From contig JBBIJH010000022.1 in NCBI GenBank assembly GCA_037446075.1, positions 1-27,238 on the forward strand: a stretch of DNA of 27,238 nucleotides. Reading direction: 5' to 3'. Under the pieces are notes generated by a model. The model did not search any database, was not told where the DNA came from, and was given only the letters and a program-made list of their open reading frames with translations. The stretch's first letter is position 1, and each line of letters starts with the position of its first letter. Shown piece by piece: positions 1 through 8,481 of this stretch. Both the position numbers and the translations under genes were made by a program. This stretch comes from JBBIJH01 sp037446075. Lineage in GTDB: Bacteria > Bacteroidota > Ignavibacteria > UBA10030 > JAHEZR01.

Positions 1-2259
1 TTGTTCTTCAAGGTCAGCCGATTTTTGCAGGCATGCGGCGATTTCTTCAGGAATGTCCCGGATGCGAATCATTTCTCTTGAGTCGGCTCTTGCAAGGATT
101 GCTGCTCGCTTAATAACGCTTTCAAGCTCCCGCACGTTTCCCTTCCAGTTGTATCGGAGAAACGCATCCATGACCGTCGAGGAGAGCTTGAGCTCCCTTC
201 CCTCTGCCTTTAAAAAATGATCGACCAGGAAGGGGATGTCCGATTTTCTCTCCCGAAGAGGCGGAAGCTCAAGCGTGAAGACACTGAGTCGATAGTATAG
301 GTCTTCCCTGAAGCGTTTCTTCTCAATTTCCTCCTTGACGTCTTTGTTCGTTGCAGCGACCACTCGGACGTTGACTTTCAGGCTGCTGGTCCCCCCGACG
401 CGTTCGAATTCACCGGACTGAAGTACCCGAAGGAGTTTCACTTGAAAGATCTCGCTGGTTTCAGTGATCTCATCGAGGAAGATCGTGCCCCCCTCAGCCA
501 GCTCAAATCTCCCAGGCTTTTCTCTTACGGCTCCAGTGAATGCACCGCGTTCGTGGCCAAAAAGTTCGCTCTCGAGCAAACTTTCTGTCAAAGCACCGCA
601 GTTCAGCGCAATGAATGGTTTTTCTGCACGCTTGCTTCTGTTGTGAATGGCGTGAGCAATGAGTTCCTTCCCGGTCCCACTTTCGCCAGTGATAAAGACG
701 TTCGCATCGCTGGGGGCTATTTTCTTCACAAGGTCGATGATCTTTCCCATTCTTCCTGATGGAGTGTAAATCAAGCCCTCAAAGTTTTCCCTTCGGAGTT
801 CTTGGTCTTCCTCGGGAGGGACATAGGCGGAAAAGTCTGCCGCTCGGGCAGACAGCGACTTGATATCCTCGCGATATTGCCTGATTTCTTCCTGAAGAAG
901 GGTCGCGCCTTTCTGTTGAGCTTTCTGCTGCATTCGATGCAATTCGCCTTCCAGCTCTACGAGTTTGGTCTCCTTCTGCCGTAACAACTTTTCCACTAAA
1001 TCCTTGTCGGATTCAGCTAGAAGGAGTTCTCTTTTTACCCGCACATGTCTGGATGCCAGGCCGCCAGACAGAGCAACCAGGCCCATGAGAAGCGGCTGGA
1101 TCATAGGGAGTGAAATCGAGAAGAGCAGGAAGATCGCAAAGTTCAGAACCAGGTACAGAGAAAGCAGCCCCGTTGCACTCAGGAAGCCAATGAGTTCTTG
1201 TTTGCGGAGAACCAGCAAGAACGCACTGAACGCCAGTAGCCACGAAATAAGCTGCTGGACCCCACGGGGCGAAACGGTCAGGAAATCCCCGGCGAGTAGA
1301 TTATCAAGCACTGTGGCATGGATGCCAATGCCCGGGAAATTCTCCTCGTAGGGCGTGTTCACAAATCTTCCAAAGCCCGGAGCGATGATTCCGATCAGAA
1401 CAACTTTTCCCCGAAGACGCTCGACTGGAAGGCGCGGCTGAAGCCCTGACCGGTAAGTGTCGTAGGATTGAAGGAATTCGATGAATCGATACAGGTTCAG
1501 TGAAGGAAGGCCGCCCCTGTGATTCAAGTGCAAATAGCCCTTTCCACTCGTTGGGATGGTGAGCTGTTTACTGCCTACTCCGATCGTCACCCTGCTTTTC
1601 TGGATCGCCACAGATCCTCGGTCGTCACTGCGGTAGAGCCTTGCCATCTCAAATGCCAGGCTCGGGATGGCTTTGTTGTTTGACTCTACAAAAAGGGGGA
1701 TCCGCGTTGCCCCTGTCTCGTTCGAGAGGTTTGCATGTCCGATACTTGCCGCTGAATGAAGGAGCGCAGGAAACGGAAGGTGAAGGTTTCGACCTTTGAG
1801 TAAGCCCACCTCTTTGTCTAAATTGTACGCGAAAGCATCCCCTCCACTTTCTTCACCACTTTCTGAATTCCCTTCTTCACTAAGGATTTGAAAATAGGAC
1901 GGGAAGACCACATTTCCGCTCTTCGATGCCACTGAAACCAGAAGTGAATCGAATTCTGCGTAGAGGGGAACGGGATCCTTCAGCAGAATATCAAAGCCGA
2001 TGACTTTAACACCAAGCTCATGCAGTGCGGTGACAATCAAAGCGTAATAGCTCCGCTTCACTGGCCAGCCCCCCAGTGCCGCGATATCGGCATCGTTAAG
2101 GTAGATGATAACGATGTTACTGTCGAGGCTTCGTTCTCCCCTCAGGATAAACTTGACATCTAGCGCTTCAGACTCGAGCCTGGAAATGGGTGCAGCGAAG
2201 GGAAGCAGAAGAGCGAGGAGAATCAGCGTGGAGGCTGCAGCGATTAGATAGGTTTTCAT
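1..2259 (-). CDS. CHASE2-domain transmembrane sigma-54-dependent transcriptional activator (3' end cut by window)
   Basis: The frame is open for 753 codons from the ATG at 2259 to the window edge, so the C-terminus, where a Fis-type HTH is expected, is missing. Residues 5-27 are a membrane anchor. Residues about 28-325 are an extracytoplasmic CHASE2 sensor, with the family's GGWPVKRSYYA (63-73), GFDILL (88-93) and PGIGIHATVLDNLL (309-322) signatures. Three membrane helices follow (about 336-402), then a charged coiled coil (about 405-475) and a sigma-54 AAA+ domain. That domain has Walker A GESGTGKE (525-532), the sigma-54 contact loop GAFTGA (572-577), Walker B FLDE (594-597) and the conserved WKGNVRELE near 705-713. 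By family knowledge it should use ATP to remodel sigma-54 RNA polymerase, here directly under control of an external signal without a separate kinase. No ligand can be read from the sequence. It is separated from fbp by a terminator. No clear RBS or promoter was seen upstream. Confidence 0.93.
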   Translation of the reverse strand, partial: MKTYLIAAASTLILLALLLPFAAPISRLESEALDVKFILRGERSLDSNIVIIYLNDADIAALGGWPVKRSYYALIVTALHELGVKVIGFDILLKDPVPLYAEFDSLLVSVASKSGNVVFPSYFQILSEEGNSESGEESGGDAFAYNLDKEVGLLKGRNLHLPFPALLHSAASIGHANLSNETGATRIPLFVESNNKAIPSLAFEMARLYRSDDRGSVAIQKSRVTIGVGSKQLTIPTSGKGYLHLNHRGGLPSLNLYRFIEFLQSYDTYRSGLQPRLPVERLRGKVVLIGIIAPGFGRFVNTPYEENFPGIGIHATVLDNLLAGDFLTVSPRGVQQLISWLLAFSAFLLVLRKQELIGFLSATGLLSLYLVLNFAIFLLFSISLPMIQPLLMGLVALSGGLASRHVRVKRELLLAESDKDLVEKLLRQKETKLVELEGELHRMQQKAQQKGATLLQEEIRQYREDIKSLSARAADFSAYVPPEEDQELRRENFEGLIYTPSGRMGKIIDLVKKIAPSDANVFITGESGTGKELIAHAIHNRSKRAEKPFIALNCGALTESLLESELFGHERGAFTGAVREKPGRFELAEGGTIFLDEITETSEIFQVKLLRVLQSGEFERVGGTSSLKVNVRVVAATNKDVKEEIEKKRFREDLYYRLSVFTLELPPLRERKSDIPFLVDHFLKAEGRELKLSSTVMDAFLRYNWKGNVRELESVIKRAAILARADSREMIRIRDIPEEIAACLQKSADLEEQ

Positions 2260-2363
2260 CCTATTGGAAAGGAACTCTCTACTGGTTCTCTATGTGAGGA
2301 TCCCCCGAGCATAAGAACAACAGCTTGGGAAAAAATATATTCATTTTCACGCCGAATAACAAG

Positions 2364-2398
2364 CAAAAAGCCATCCGTGCGGGTCGGCCGGATGGCTT
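2364..2398 (-). terminator. Rho-independent terminator after fbp
   Basis: On the minus strand a 9-bp stem (AGCCATCCG 2369-2377 paired with CGGATGGCT 2389-2397) closes an 11-nt GC-rich loop and runs into a T-tract (complement of the A-run 2365-2369). It lies about 35 nt past the fbp stop, so it probably ends the whole hisA-like to fbp transcript and insulates the sensor gene to its left. Confidence 0.8.
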
Positions 2399-2431
2399 CA
2401 AGCTCAACATGGGTCTCGGCCCTCGACCCGA

Positions 2432-3448
2432 CTAGCGCTTCCCCTGAATGAATTCCTCAGCGATCTTTACGTCTTCTTCACTGCCAATGAATAGCGGCGT
2501 CTTTTGATGAAGGGAGGTGGGCTCGATTTCTAGAATCCGTCGGTAACCATCGCTCGCTCTTCCTCCGGCTTGTTCGACGATAAAGCCGAGAGGGTTGGCT
2601 TCATACATGAGCCTCAGCTTTCCCTCTGGATTCTTCTTGTCCCTCGGATAGGCGAAGATCCCGCCGTAGAGAAGTGTGCGGTGGAAATCGGCCACGAGTG
2701 TCCCGATGTAGCGGAGTGAGTAAGGGCGCCCGGTCGCTTTGTCTTCCGTCTTGAGATGCTGGACGTACCGCTTCATCCCTTCGTCCCAACGATCATAGTT
2801 ACCCTCATTGACGGAGTAAATCGTCCCGCGCTTCGGGATCGTGATGTTTTCGTGAGAGAGAAGGAACTCCCCGACACTTGGGTCAAGCGTGAACCCGTGA
2901 ACTCCCCGACCCGTTGTGTAGACAAACATTGTACTGGAGCCGTAGATGACGTAGCCAGCTCCTGCCTGATGGTCTCCCCGCTGCAAGCAGTCTTCGAGTG
3001 TCCCTGCTCCAGAGGTGCTGATACGTCTGCGAATGGAGAAGATGGTGCCGATGTTGATGTTTGCATCGATATTGGAGGAGCCGTCGAGTGGGTCGTAGAG
3101 GAGGACGTACTTCCCACGTGGGTAGTGATCCGGGATGTGAAGCAAGTCCTCGTTCTCCTCCGAAGCCATCACACAAAGATGCCCTCCGTGATCCATCGCT
3201 TTGTAGATCGTCTCATCGGCAAATTCATCAAGCTTTCGAATGACGTCGCCGCTGACATTCATCCGATCAGTTGACCCGAGAATGTTCACAAGGCCGGCTT
3301 TGCTCACTTCGCGCCAGACGAGTTTTGCGGCTAGGGAAAGGTCATGGAGGACGCCGCTGAATTCCCCTGTGGCGCCAGGGTGCCGTCGTTCTTCCTCGAT
3401 GATGTGACGCTCCAGCGTCATGAATTTTCCTGTGATTGCTACAGCCAT
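2432..3448 (-). CDS. fbp: Fructose-1,6-bisphosphatase class I
   Basis: 338 aa, the normal size for class I FBPase. The enzyme hydrolyses fructose-1,6-bisphosphate to fructose-6-phosphate and phosphate in the cytosol, the committed step of gluconeogenesis. The metal-binding signature DPLDGSSNID is at residues 119-128, and upstream acidic ligands are in ASEENE (95-100). The N-terminal MTLERHIIEEERRHPGA is typical of bacterial class I enzymes. The ATG at 3448 is supported by a perfect AGGAGG six bases upstream, one of only two strong SD sites in this window. It lies 76 bp downstream of an ABC transporter gene on the same strand with no terminator between, so it may be read from that operon; a candidate -7 element within the gap could also drive it alone. 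A terminator follows. Confidence 0.97.
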   Translation of the reverse strand: MAVAITGKFMTLERHIIEEERRHPGATGEFSGVLHDLSLAAKLVWREVSKAGLVNILGSTDRMNVSGDVIRKLDEFADETIYKAMDHGGHLCVMASEENEDLLHIPDHYPRGKYVLLYDPLDGSSNIDANINIGTIFSIRRRISTSGAGTLEDCLQRGDHQAGAGYVIYGSSTMFVYTTGRGVHGFTLDPSVGEFLLSHENITIPKRGTIYSVNEGNYDRWDEGMKRYVQHLKTEDKATGRPYSLRYIGTLVADFHRTLLYGGIFAYPRDKKNPEGKLRLMYEANPLGFIVEQAGGRASDGYRRILEIEPTSLHQKTPLFIGSEEDVKIAEEFIQGKR

Positions 3449-3454
3449 AAGGGG

Positions 3455-3460
3455 CCTCCT
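3455..3460 (-). promoter_or_regulatory. Strong Shine-Dalgarno site of fbp
   Basis: AGGAGG on the minus strand, six bases before the fbp ATG. It is notable because most genes here have no recognisable SD. Confidence 0.8.
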
Positions 3461-3502
3461 CTAAGGTCTTTTGAAGATGCTCAAGTGGACTTTTGGGGAA
3501 AA

Positions 3503-3510
3503 CAAAGATA
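3503..3510 (-). promoter_or_regulatory. Possible -7 promoter element for fbp (TAnnTTTG type)
   Basis: The minus strand reads TATCTTTG, an exact match to the Bacteroidota-type -7 consensus TAnnTTTG, about 55 bases before the fbp start. No matching TTG is present at the expected upstream spacing, so this is only a weak candidate. Confidence 0.3.
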
Positions 3511-3524
3511 ACGAAGGTACTCGA

Positions 3525-5324
3525 TCACTTCCTGACCGGAAGACCTGCGTTCACGAGCTTCAACTCTTGATCCTTGTACTGCAACTGATACAGCTTGTAG
3601 TAGATGCCGCCCAGGGCCAGCAGTTCCTGATGATTCCCGATTTCCCTGACTTCACCTTTGTGGAGGACAATAATCTTGTTTGCACTCTGGATCGTGGAAA
3701 GTCGGTGTGCGATGACGATGGAGGTTCGTCCGCGAAGGAGTTTCTTGATCGCGGCCTGGATCAGGAGTTCTGTTTCGGTATCGACGCTTGATGTCGCTTC
3801 GTCGAGAATCAGAATCCTTGGGTTGTACGCCAGTGCCCGCGCGAAGGAAATGAGTTGTTTTTGCCCGACAGAAAGCGTGGCTCCGCGCTCCTTGACTTCC
3901 TCTGCATACGCAGACGGTAGTCTTTCGATAAAGCGGTCGGCGCCGACCACGCGAGCCGCAGCCCTCACGCGTTCGAAGGGAATGGACTCATCTCCCAGTG
4001 TGATATTCGATTGGATGTCTCCAGAGAAGAGAAAGACATCTTGTAGAACGACGGCGATGTGTTTTCGAAGGTCACGCTGGTTCATTCTCCGGATATCCGT
4101 CCTGTCAACCAGGATTTGTCCTCTCTCAAATTCATAAAAGCGACAGAGGAGATTGATGATGGAGGATTTCCCAGCGCCGGTAGCACCCACGAAGGCGGCG
4201 GTTTCCCCTGGCTCAATCCTGAACGAGACATTTTTCAGGACGTAATCCTCCCCGTTGTATGCAAACCAGACGTTTCGGAATTCGATCTCACCCCGTACGT
4301 TGTGGAGTGGGATCGGGTGGGGTGGGTCGGGCACAACGGTCCGGTCGTCAAGTAACCGGAAAATTCGCTCGGAGGAAGCCATTGCAGTCTGGAGGATGTT
4401 GTATTTTTCCGATAGATCTCGAATTGGTCGCCAGAACATCTCATTGAATTGGAAGAAGGCCATGACAGTCCCGAGCGTGATTGCCCCCTTCAGCGCATTC
4501 CCTCCGGCGTACCAAACGATAAGGCCGATGGCCAGTGCCCCGATGAGTTCAATCCCGGGATAGAAAATTGCGTAGTAGAAAATCGAGTGGATGTTCGCAT
4601 CCCGATGTGCTGCATTGATCTTCTCAAACTTCTGGTAAGATTTCTTTTCCCTGTTGAAGATCTGATCGACCATCATGCCGGAAATGTGTTCCTGCATGAA
4701 GCTGTTGATTCGGGCGATCTGGATGCGAACCTGACGATATGCCTCACGAGCTTTCTTCCGGAAGAGGAACGTACCGTAGAAAAGCAGGGGAAGAACACTG
4801 AGCGACACGAACGCCAGCTCGACATTCATCGAGAACATAAAGTACAGAATCCCAAGGATCGTGAAGACGTCGCTGAAGACCATCACGATTCCGGAGGAGA
4901 ACATCTCGTTCAGGACTTCGATGTCGTTCGTGACGCGGGTGATGAGTCGGCCAATGGGGTTGCGGTCGAAGAACTTCAACCCCAGCCCTTGAAGATGCTC
5001 ATAAAGCTGCATCCTCAAGTCGAAGATTGTCCTCTGGCCAATCCACTGAGTGAGGTAGGTATTTAGATATTGAATCAATCCTCGCACAAGCAAGACTCCC
5101 AGAAACAGCAGTGCCGTGAAGAGTAATCCCTGCTTATCCTGTTGCGCGATGTTAACGTCCACGGCGTGTTTCGTGAACCACGGGCGCACGGCTTCCATGC
5201 CTGAGACGGCAACGCTCAAGAGGATGCCGAGTGCGACGTACCAGCGATACGGCTGCAGGTACCTCAGCAACCGCTTCATCAGCCGACTGTCGTACGCTTT
5301 ACCGAGGACTTCTTCTTCGTACAT
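3525..5324 (-). CDS. ABC exporter half-transporter, consensus-ATPase subunit of a heterodimer
   Basis: 599 aa. An N-terminal exporter-type membrane domain (about 25-315, six predicted helices) is fused to an ATPase domain. Walker A is GATGAGKSS (380-388), Q-loop Gln 428, signature LSVGQ (484-488), Walker B ILILDE (504-509) with the catalytic Glu, and H-loop His 540. The signature deviates from LSGGQ while the catalytic Glu is intact. The gene upstream has the opposite pattern, which is the known arrangement of heterodimeric exporters such as TM287/TM288 and BmrCD. It starts 23 bp after that gene's stop. No SD is seen at the ATG at 5324; a second ATG at codon 16 is an alternative start. The substrate is unknown: drugs, lipids and peptides are all possible for this family. 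Confidence 0.93.
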   Translation of the reverse strand: MYEEEVLGKAYDSRLMKRLLRYLQPYRWYVALGILLSVAVSGMEAVRPWFTKHAVDVNIAQQDKQGLLFTALLFLGVLLVRGLIQYLNTYLTQWIGQRTIFDLRMQLYEHLQGLGLKFFDRNPIGRLITRVTNDIEVLNEMFSSGIVMVFSDVFTILGILYFMFSMNVELAFVSLSVLPLLFYGTFLFRKKAREAYRQVRIQIARINSFMQEHISGMMVDQIFNREKKSYQKFEKINAAHRDANIHSIFYYAIFYPGIELIGALAIGLIVWYAGGNALKGAITLGTVMAFFQFNEMFWRPIRDLSEKYNILQTAMASSERIFRLLDDRTVVPDPPHPIPLHNVRGEIEFRNVWFAYNGEDYVLKNVSFRIEPGETAAFVGATGAGKSSIINLLCRFYEFERGQILVDRTDIRRMNQRDLRKHIAVVLQDVFLFSGDIQSNITLGDESIPFERVRAAARVVGADRFIERLPSAYAEEVKERGATLSVGQKQLISFARALAYNPRILILDEATSSVDTETELLIQAAIKKLLRGRTSIVIAHRLSTIQSANKIIVLHKGEVREIGNHQELLALGGIYYKLYQLQYKDQELKLVNAGLPVRK

Positions 5325-5347
5325 GATTCAATTCAAGATACGTTCGT

Positions 5348-7108
5348 TTAGAGTTTTTCCAATTCCTCCTCCAGCAACTGCTTGTAGTAGAGGTCCGCGT
5401 AGATTCCACCGATTGCAATCAGTTCTTCGTGGGAACCTTGCTCGACAATTCTCCCGTTGTCGAGAACCACAATGAGATCGGCATCCTTCACCGTCGAGAT
5501 CCGGTGGCTGATGATAACACTCGTCCGATCCTCCATCACCTTCCGGAGTCTCTTCAGGATTTCCTCCTCAGTGTAAGTGTCGACGGAGGATAGGGCATCG
5601 TCGAGGATGAGGATTTTCGGGTTTCGCATAACCGCCCGGGCGATTGCAGTCCGTTGTTTTTGCCCGCCGGACAAAGTGATGCCACGCTCACCCACGACGG
5701 TCTCGTATTGCTGAGGGAACTCCTCGATTTCTCTGGCAATCTGAGAGATTTCTGCGGCTGCTTTCACATGGTCGAGGGTTCCATCGTCCGCACCGTAAGC
5801 GATGTTCTCTGTGATTTTGTCTGAAAAAAGAAATGTTTCTTGAGGCACGAATCCGATACTGCTGCGAAGAACCTCTAAAGGGATCTTCCGGATGTTCACG
5901 CCGTCGACAAGCAGCTCGCCTTCTGTCACGTCGTAGAGGCGGGGGATCAGATTCACGAGCGTGGATTTTCCCGAACCCGTATATCCCACGACAGCGACCC
6001 TCATTCCCTTCCCAATCTTCAAGTTGATCTCTTGCAAGCTATAGGAAGAGCTACCCTTATGTCTGAACGAGACGTTCCGGAACTCGATCTCGCCCTCAAT
6101 CTGGCGGATGGAATGATCCGTTTCCCCCGTGTCTTGAACCTCCGGGACGGTGTCGAAGATCTTGCACAGCCGTGCCATGGAAGCCCCGCCCTGCTGCAGG
6201 ATGTTCACTACCCAGCCGAAGGCGATCATCGGCCAGATCAGCATGACGAGGTAGGCGAAGAAGGCCGTGAGTGTTCCGATTGAAATCGCACCGTCGATGA
6301 CGCGAAGGCCGCCAAAATAGAGAGTGATCACAAGGGACAAACCTATGAGCATGAACATCAAGGGCCACATGATCGACTGCACACGTGCGAGAACAAGGTT
6401 CTTCTTCAAGTACTCCCAGCTCAAGGCGCGGAAGCGAGCGATTTCGTATGCTTCCCGCACATAGGATTTCACAACGCGGATGCCAGAGAGGTTCTCTTGT
6501 GCCCGTGTGGTCAGAAGCGCATACTGCTGTTGTCGGTCTTCAAACTTATGATGGACGATTTTTCCAAGCCGATAGACCGCATACGAGACAAACGGAAGTG
6601 GGATAAGGGCCAGGAGAGTCAGTTGCCAGTCTTTGTACAGCATCATCGCCAGCACCATGACGAACGTCATAATCGTATCGGTCGGATACATGATGCCTGG
6701 GCCGAGGGAATTTCGGACCGCGCCGATGTCATTCGTCGCGTGGGCCATCAATTCCCCCGTCGAAGTATTCTGAAAATACGAGTAAGAGAGTTTCTGAATG
6801 TGTGCGAGGAAATCGTTCCGCAGGTCGTACTCGATGTGCCGACTGACGACGATGATCGTCTGCCGCGTCAGGAAAGTGAAAAATCCAGCGATGAGGGTGA
6901 ACACGACAATCAACCCTGCGTACCTTAGAAGGCCCGCTGAATCAATGAGGTGGGTCTCGATCCCTACTTTGATCTCATCGACGGCAAAGCCGATGAACAG
7001 CGGCTGAAAGACTGCAAATGCATTGCTCGCCACCACCGCCAGGAAGCCGAGGAAGAGCGTCCGCCGATATCTCCACAGATATTGTCTTAGACGGAGAAGG
7101 GATCTCAT
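5348..7108 (-). CDS. ABC exporter half-transporter, degenerate-ATPase subunit of a heterodimer
   Basis: 586 aa, with an exporter membrane domain (about 15-310) followed by an ATPase domain. Walker A is GYTGSGKST (375-383), Q-loop Gln 423, a perfect signature LSGGQ (479-483), Walker B ILILDD (499-504) with Asp 504 where the catalytic Glu should be, and H-loop His 535. Its canonical LSGGQ would complete the active site of the downstream half-transporter, while its own Walker A/B would form the slow, degenerate site. Its ATG overlaps the end region of serS (TAA at 7110-7112, one base, then ATG), so translation is probably coupled. Confidence 0.93.
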   Translation of the reverse strand: MRSLLRLRQYLWRYRRTLFLGFLAVVASNAFAVFQPLFIGFAVDEIKVGIETHLIDSAGLLRYAGLIVVFTLIAGFFTFLTRQTIIVVSRHIEYDLRNDFLAHIQKLSYSYFQNTSTGELMAHATNDIGAVRNSLGPGIMYPTDTIMTFVMVLAMMLYKDWQLTLLALIPLPFVSYAVYRLGKIVHHKFEDRQQQYALLTTRAQENLSGIRVVKSYVREAYEIARFRALSWEYLKKNLVLARVQSIMWPLMFMLIGLSLVITLYFGGLRVIDGAISIGTLTAFFAYLVMLIWPMIAFGWVVNILQQGGASMARLCKIFDTVPEVQDTGETDHSIRQIEGEIEFRNVSFRHKGSSSYSLQEINLKIGKGMRVAVVGYTGSGKSTLVNLIPRLYDVTEGELLVDGVNIRKIPLEVLRSSIGFVPQETFLFSDKITENIAYGADDGTLDHVKAAAEISQIAREIEEFPQQYETVVGERGITLSGGQKQRTAIARAVMRNPKILILDDALSSVDTYTEEEILKRLRKVMEDRTSVIISHRISTVKDADLIVVLDNGRIVEQGSHEELIAIGGIYADLYYKQLLEEELEKL

Positions 7109-7109
7109 C

Positions 7110-8414
7110 TTAGCCTATCACTTCAAATCCCGTATACTTGTGCAACACCTTGGGCACGATCACTTTTCCCTCCGGTGTCTGGTAGTTCTCAAGAAGGGCT
7201 ACCATCAAGCGCGAGGTGGCAAGGCCCGAGCCGTTAAGAGTGTGAACGTATTCGAGTTTCGATCTGGGATCGCGTCGGAATCGAATATTCGCCCTCCGGG
7301 CCTGGAAATCTTCAAAGTTGCTGCAGCTGGATGCTTCCAGCCAGCCGCCGCGGGCTTCTTCGGCAGGTGCATAGACGTCAATGTCGTAGCACTTTGTCGC
7401 CGAAAAACTGAGGTCGCCTGTACACAGCTCCACCACGCGATAGGGAATGTTTAGAGCTTTCAGGACGTCCTCTGCGTCTCTAACCAGCAACTCTAATTCA
7501 TCATAAGAAGATTCAGGTGCAACAAACTTCACCATCTCCACCTTGTTGAACTGATGAACCCGAAGGAAACCCTTCGTCTCTTTCCCGTATGAACCCGCCT
7601 CGCGCCGAAAGCAGGCAGAGTACGCGACGTATTTGATAGGAAGGTCTTCATATCGCAGCACCTCCCCGCGATGGATGTTCGTGACGGGGACTTCCGCAGT
7701 CGGGATCGGGAATAGATCGTCTGATCCAATGTTGTACATGTCCTCCTCAAGCTTTGGTAGCTGTCCGGTTGCTGTCATCGAAGTTCGGTTGACAAGGAAC
7801 GGTGGAAAGACTTCTTTGTACCCGTGCTTGTGGAGGTGAAGGTCGAGCATGAAATTCAGCAAAGCACGCTCGAGAGTTGCACCTTTCCCAAGATAAAGGG
7901 GAAATGCGCTGCCAGAGATTTTCGCCGCTCGCTCAAAATCCAAGATCCCCAGTTTCTTTCCGAGGGTGAGGTGATCTTTTAACTCGAAATCCAGCGCTTT
8001 CTTGTCGGTGAAACTAATGATCGAGCCATCGCCCGCCCATCGCCGCACTTCCACATTCCTCGATGGGTCCTCTCCGATGGGGACCGTAGGGTGGGGAATG
8101 TTGGGGACCAGAAGAAGCAACTGTTGCAGGTCATCTTCGATCTTGAGAAGCTTGTCGTCCATCTCCTTGATTTCATCCGCCACTTTCTTCATTTCTGCAA
8201 TGAGGGCATCCGCGTTCTGTCCGGCTTTCTTCATCCGGCCGATCTCATCGGAAACGACATTTCGTCGATTCTTCAGGGATTCCCCCTTCTGAATCAGTTT
8301 CCTCCGCTCCTCATCGATCCGAAGGATCTCATCGGTATGATCTGCTTCACCTTTGTTGCGAGCTGCCTTTCGAACTATTTCTGGATTTTCCCGGATAAAC
8401 CTAAGATCGAGCAT
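7110..8414 (-). CDS. serS: Seryl-tRNA synthetase
   Basis: 434 aa from the ATG at 8414. It charges tRNA-Ser (and tRNA-Sec where present) with serine in the cytosol. The N-terminal tRNA-binding coiled-coil arm spans about residues 25-105. The class II core has the serine-binding TAE (239-241), motif 2 from CFRREAGSYGKE (about 268-279), and motif 3 NGSGLATSR (393-401). The start at MLDLRFIRENPE matches the family N-terminus and has a GGAAG eight bases upstream. The frame is also open to a TTG at 8480, just after the upstream stop, which would add 22 residues not expected in the family, so that start is disfavoured. It sits between an RmlD-like gene and the ABC pair in one co-directional run. Confidence 0.95.
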   Translation of the reverse strand: MLDLRFIRENPEIVRKAARNKGEADHTDEILRIDEERRKLIQKGESLKNRRNVVSDEIGRMKKAGQNADALIAEMKKVADEIKEMDDKLLKIEDDLQQLLLLVPNIPHPTVPIGEDPSRNVEVRRWAGDGSIISFTDKKALDFELKDHLTLGKKLGILDFERAAKISGSAFPLYLGKGATLERALLNFMLDLHLHKHGYKEVFPPFLVNRTSMTATGQLPKLEEDMYNIGSDDLFPIPTAEVPVTNIHRGEVLRYEDLPIKYVAYSACFRREAGSYGKETKGFLRVHQFNKVEMVKFVAPESSYDELELLVRDAEDVLKALNIPYRVVELCTGDLSFSATKCYDIDVYAPAEEARGGWLEASSCSNFEDFQARRANIRFRRDPRSKLEYVHTLNGSGLATSRLMVALLENYQTPEGKVIVPKVLHKYTGFEVIG

Positions 8415-8481
8415 GCCGATAGCTTCCGTGGTATTCGGATGTGGAAATTCACCCCGAATTCTTCCGGGGTAGTAATCCAAA

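Noticed and set aside
4449..5066. Plus-strand open frame (205 codons) opposite the ABC exporter membrane domain
   Set aside because: The translation is charged and rich in His and Asp, as expected from the complement of membrane-helix codons; no gene evidence.
8415..8480. TTG start extending serS by 22 residues
   Set aside because: The added residues do not match the family, whereas the ATG at 8414 gives the standard N-terminus with a GGAAG upstream.
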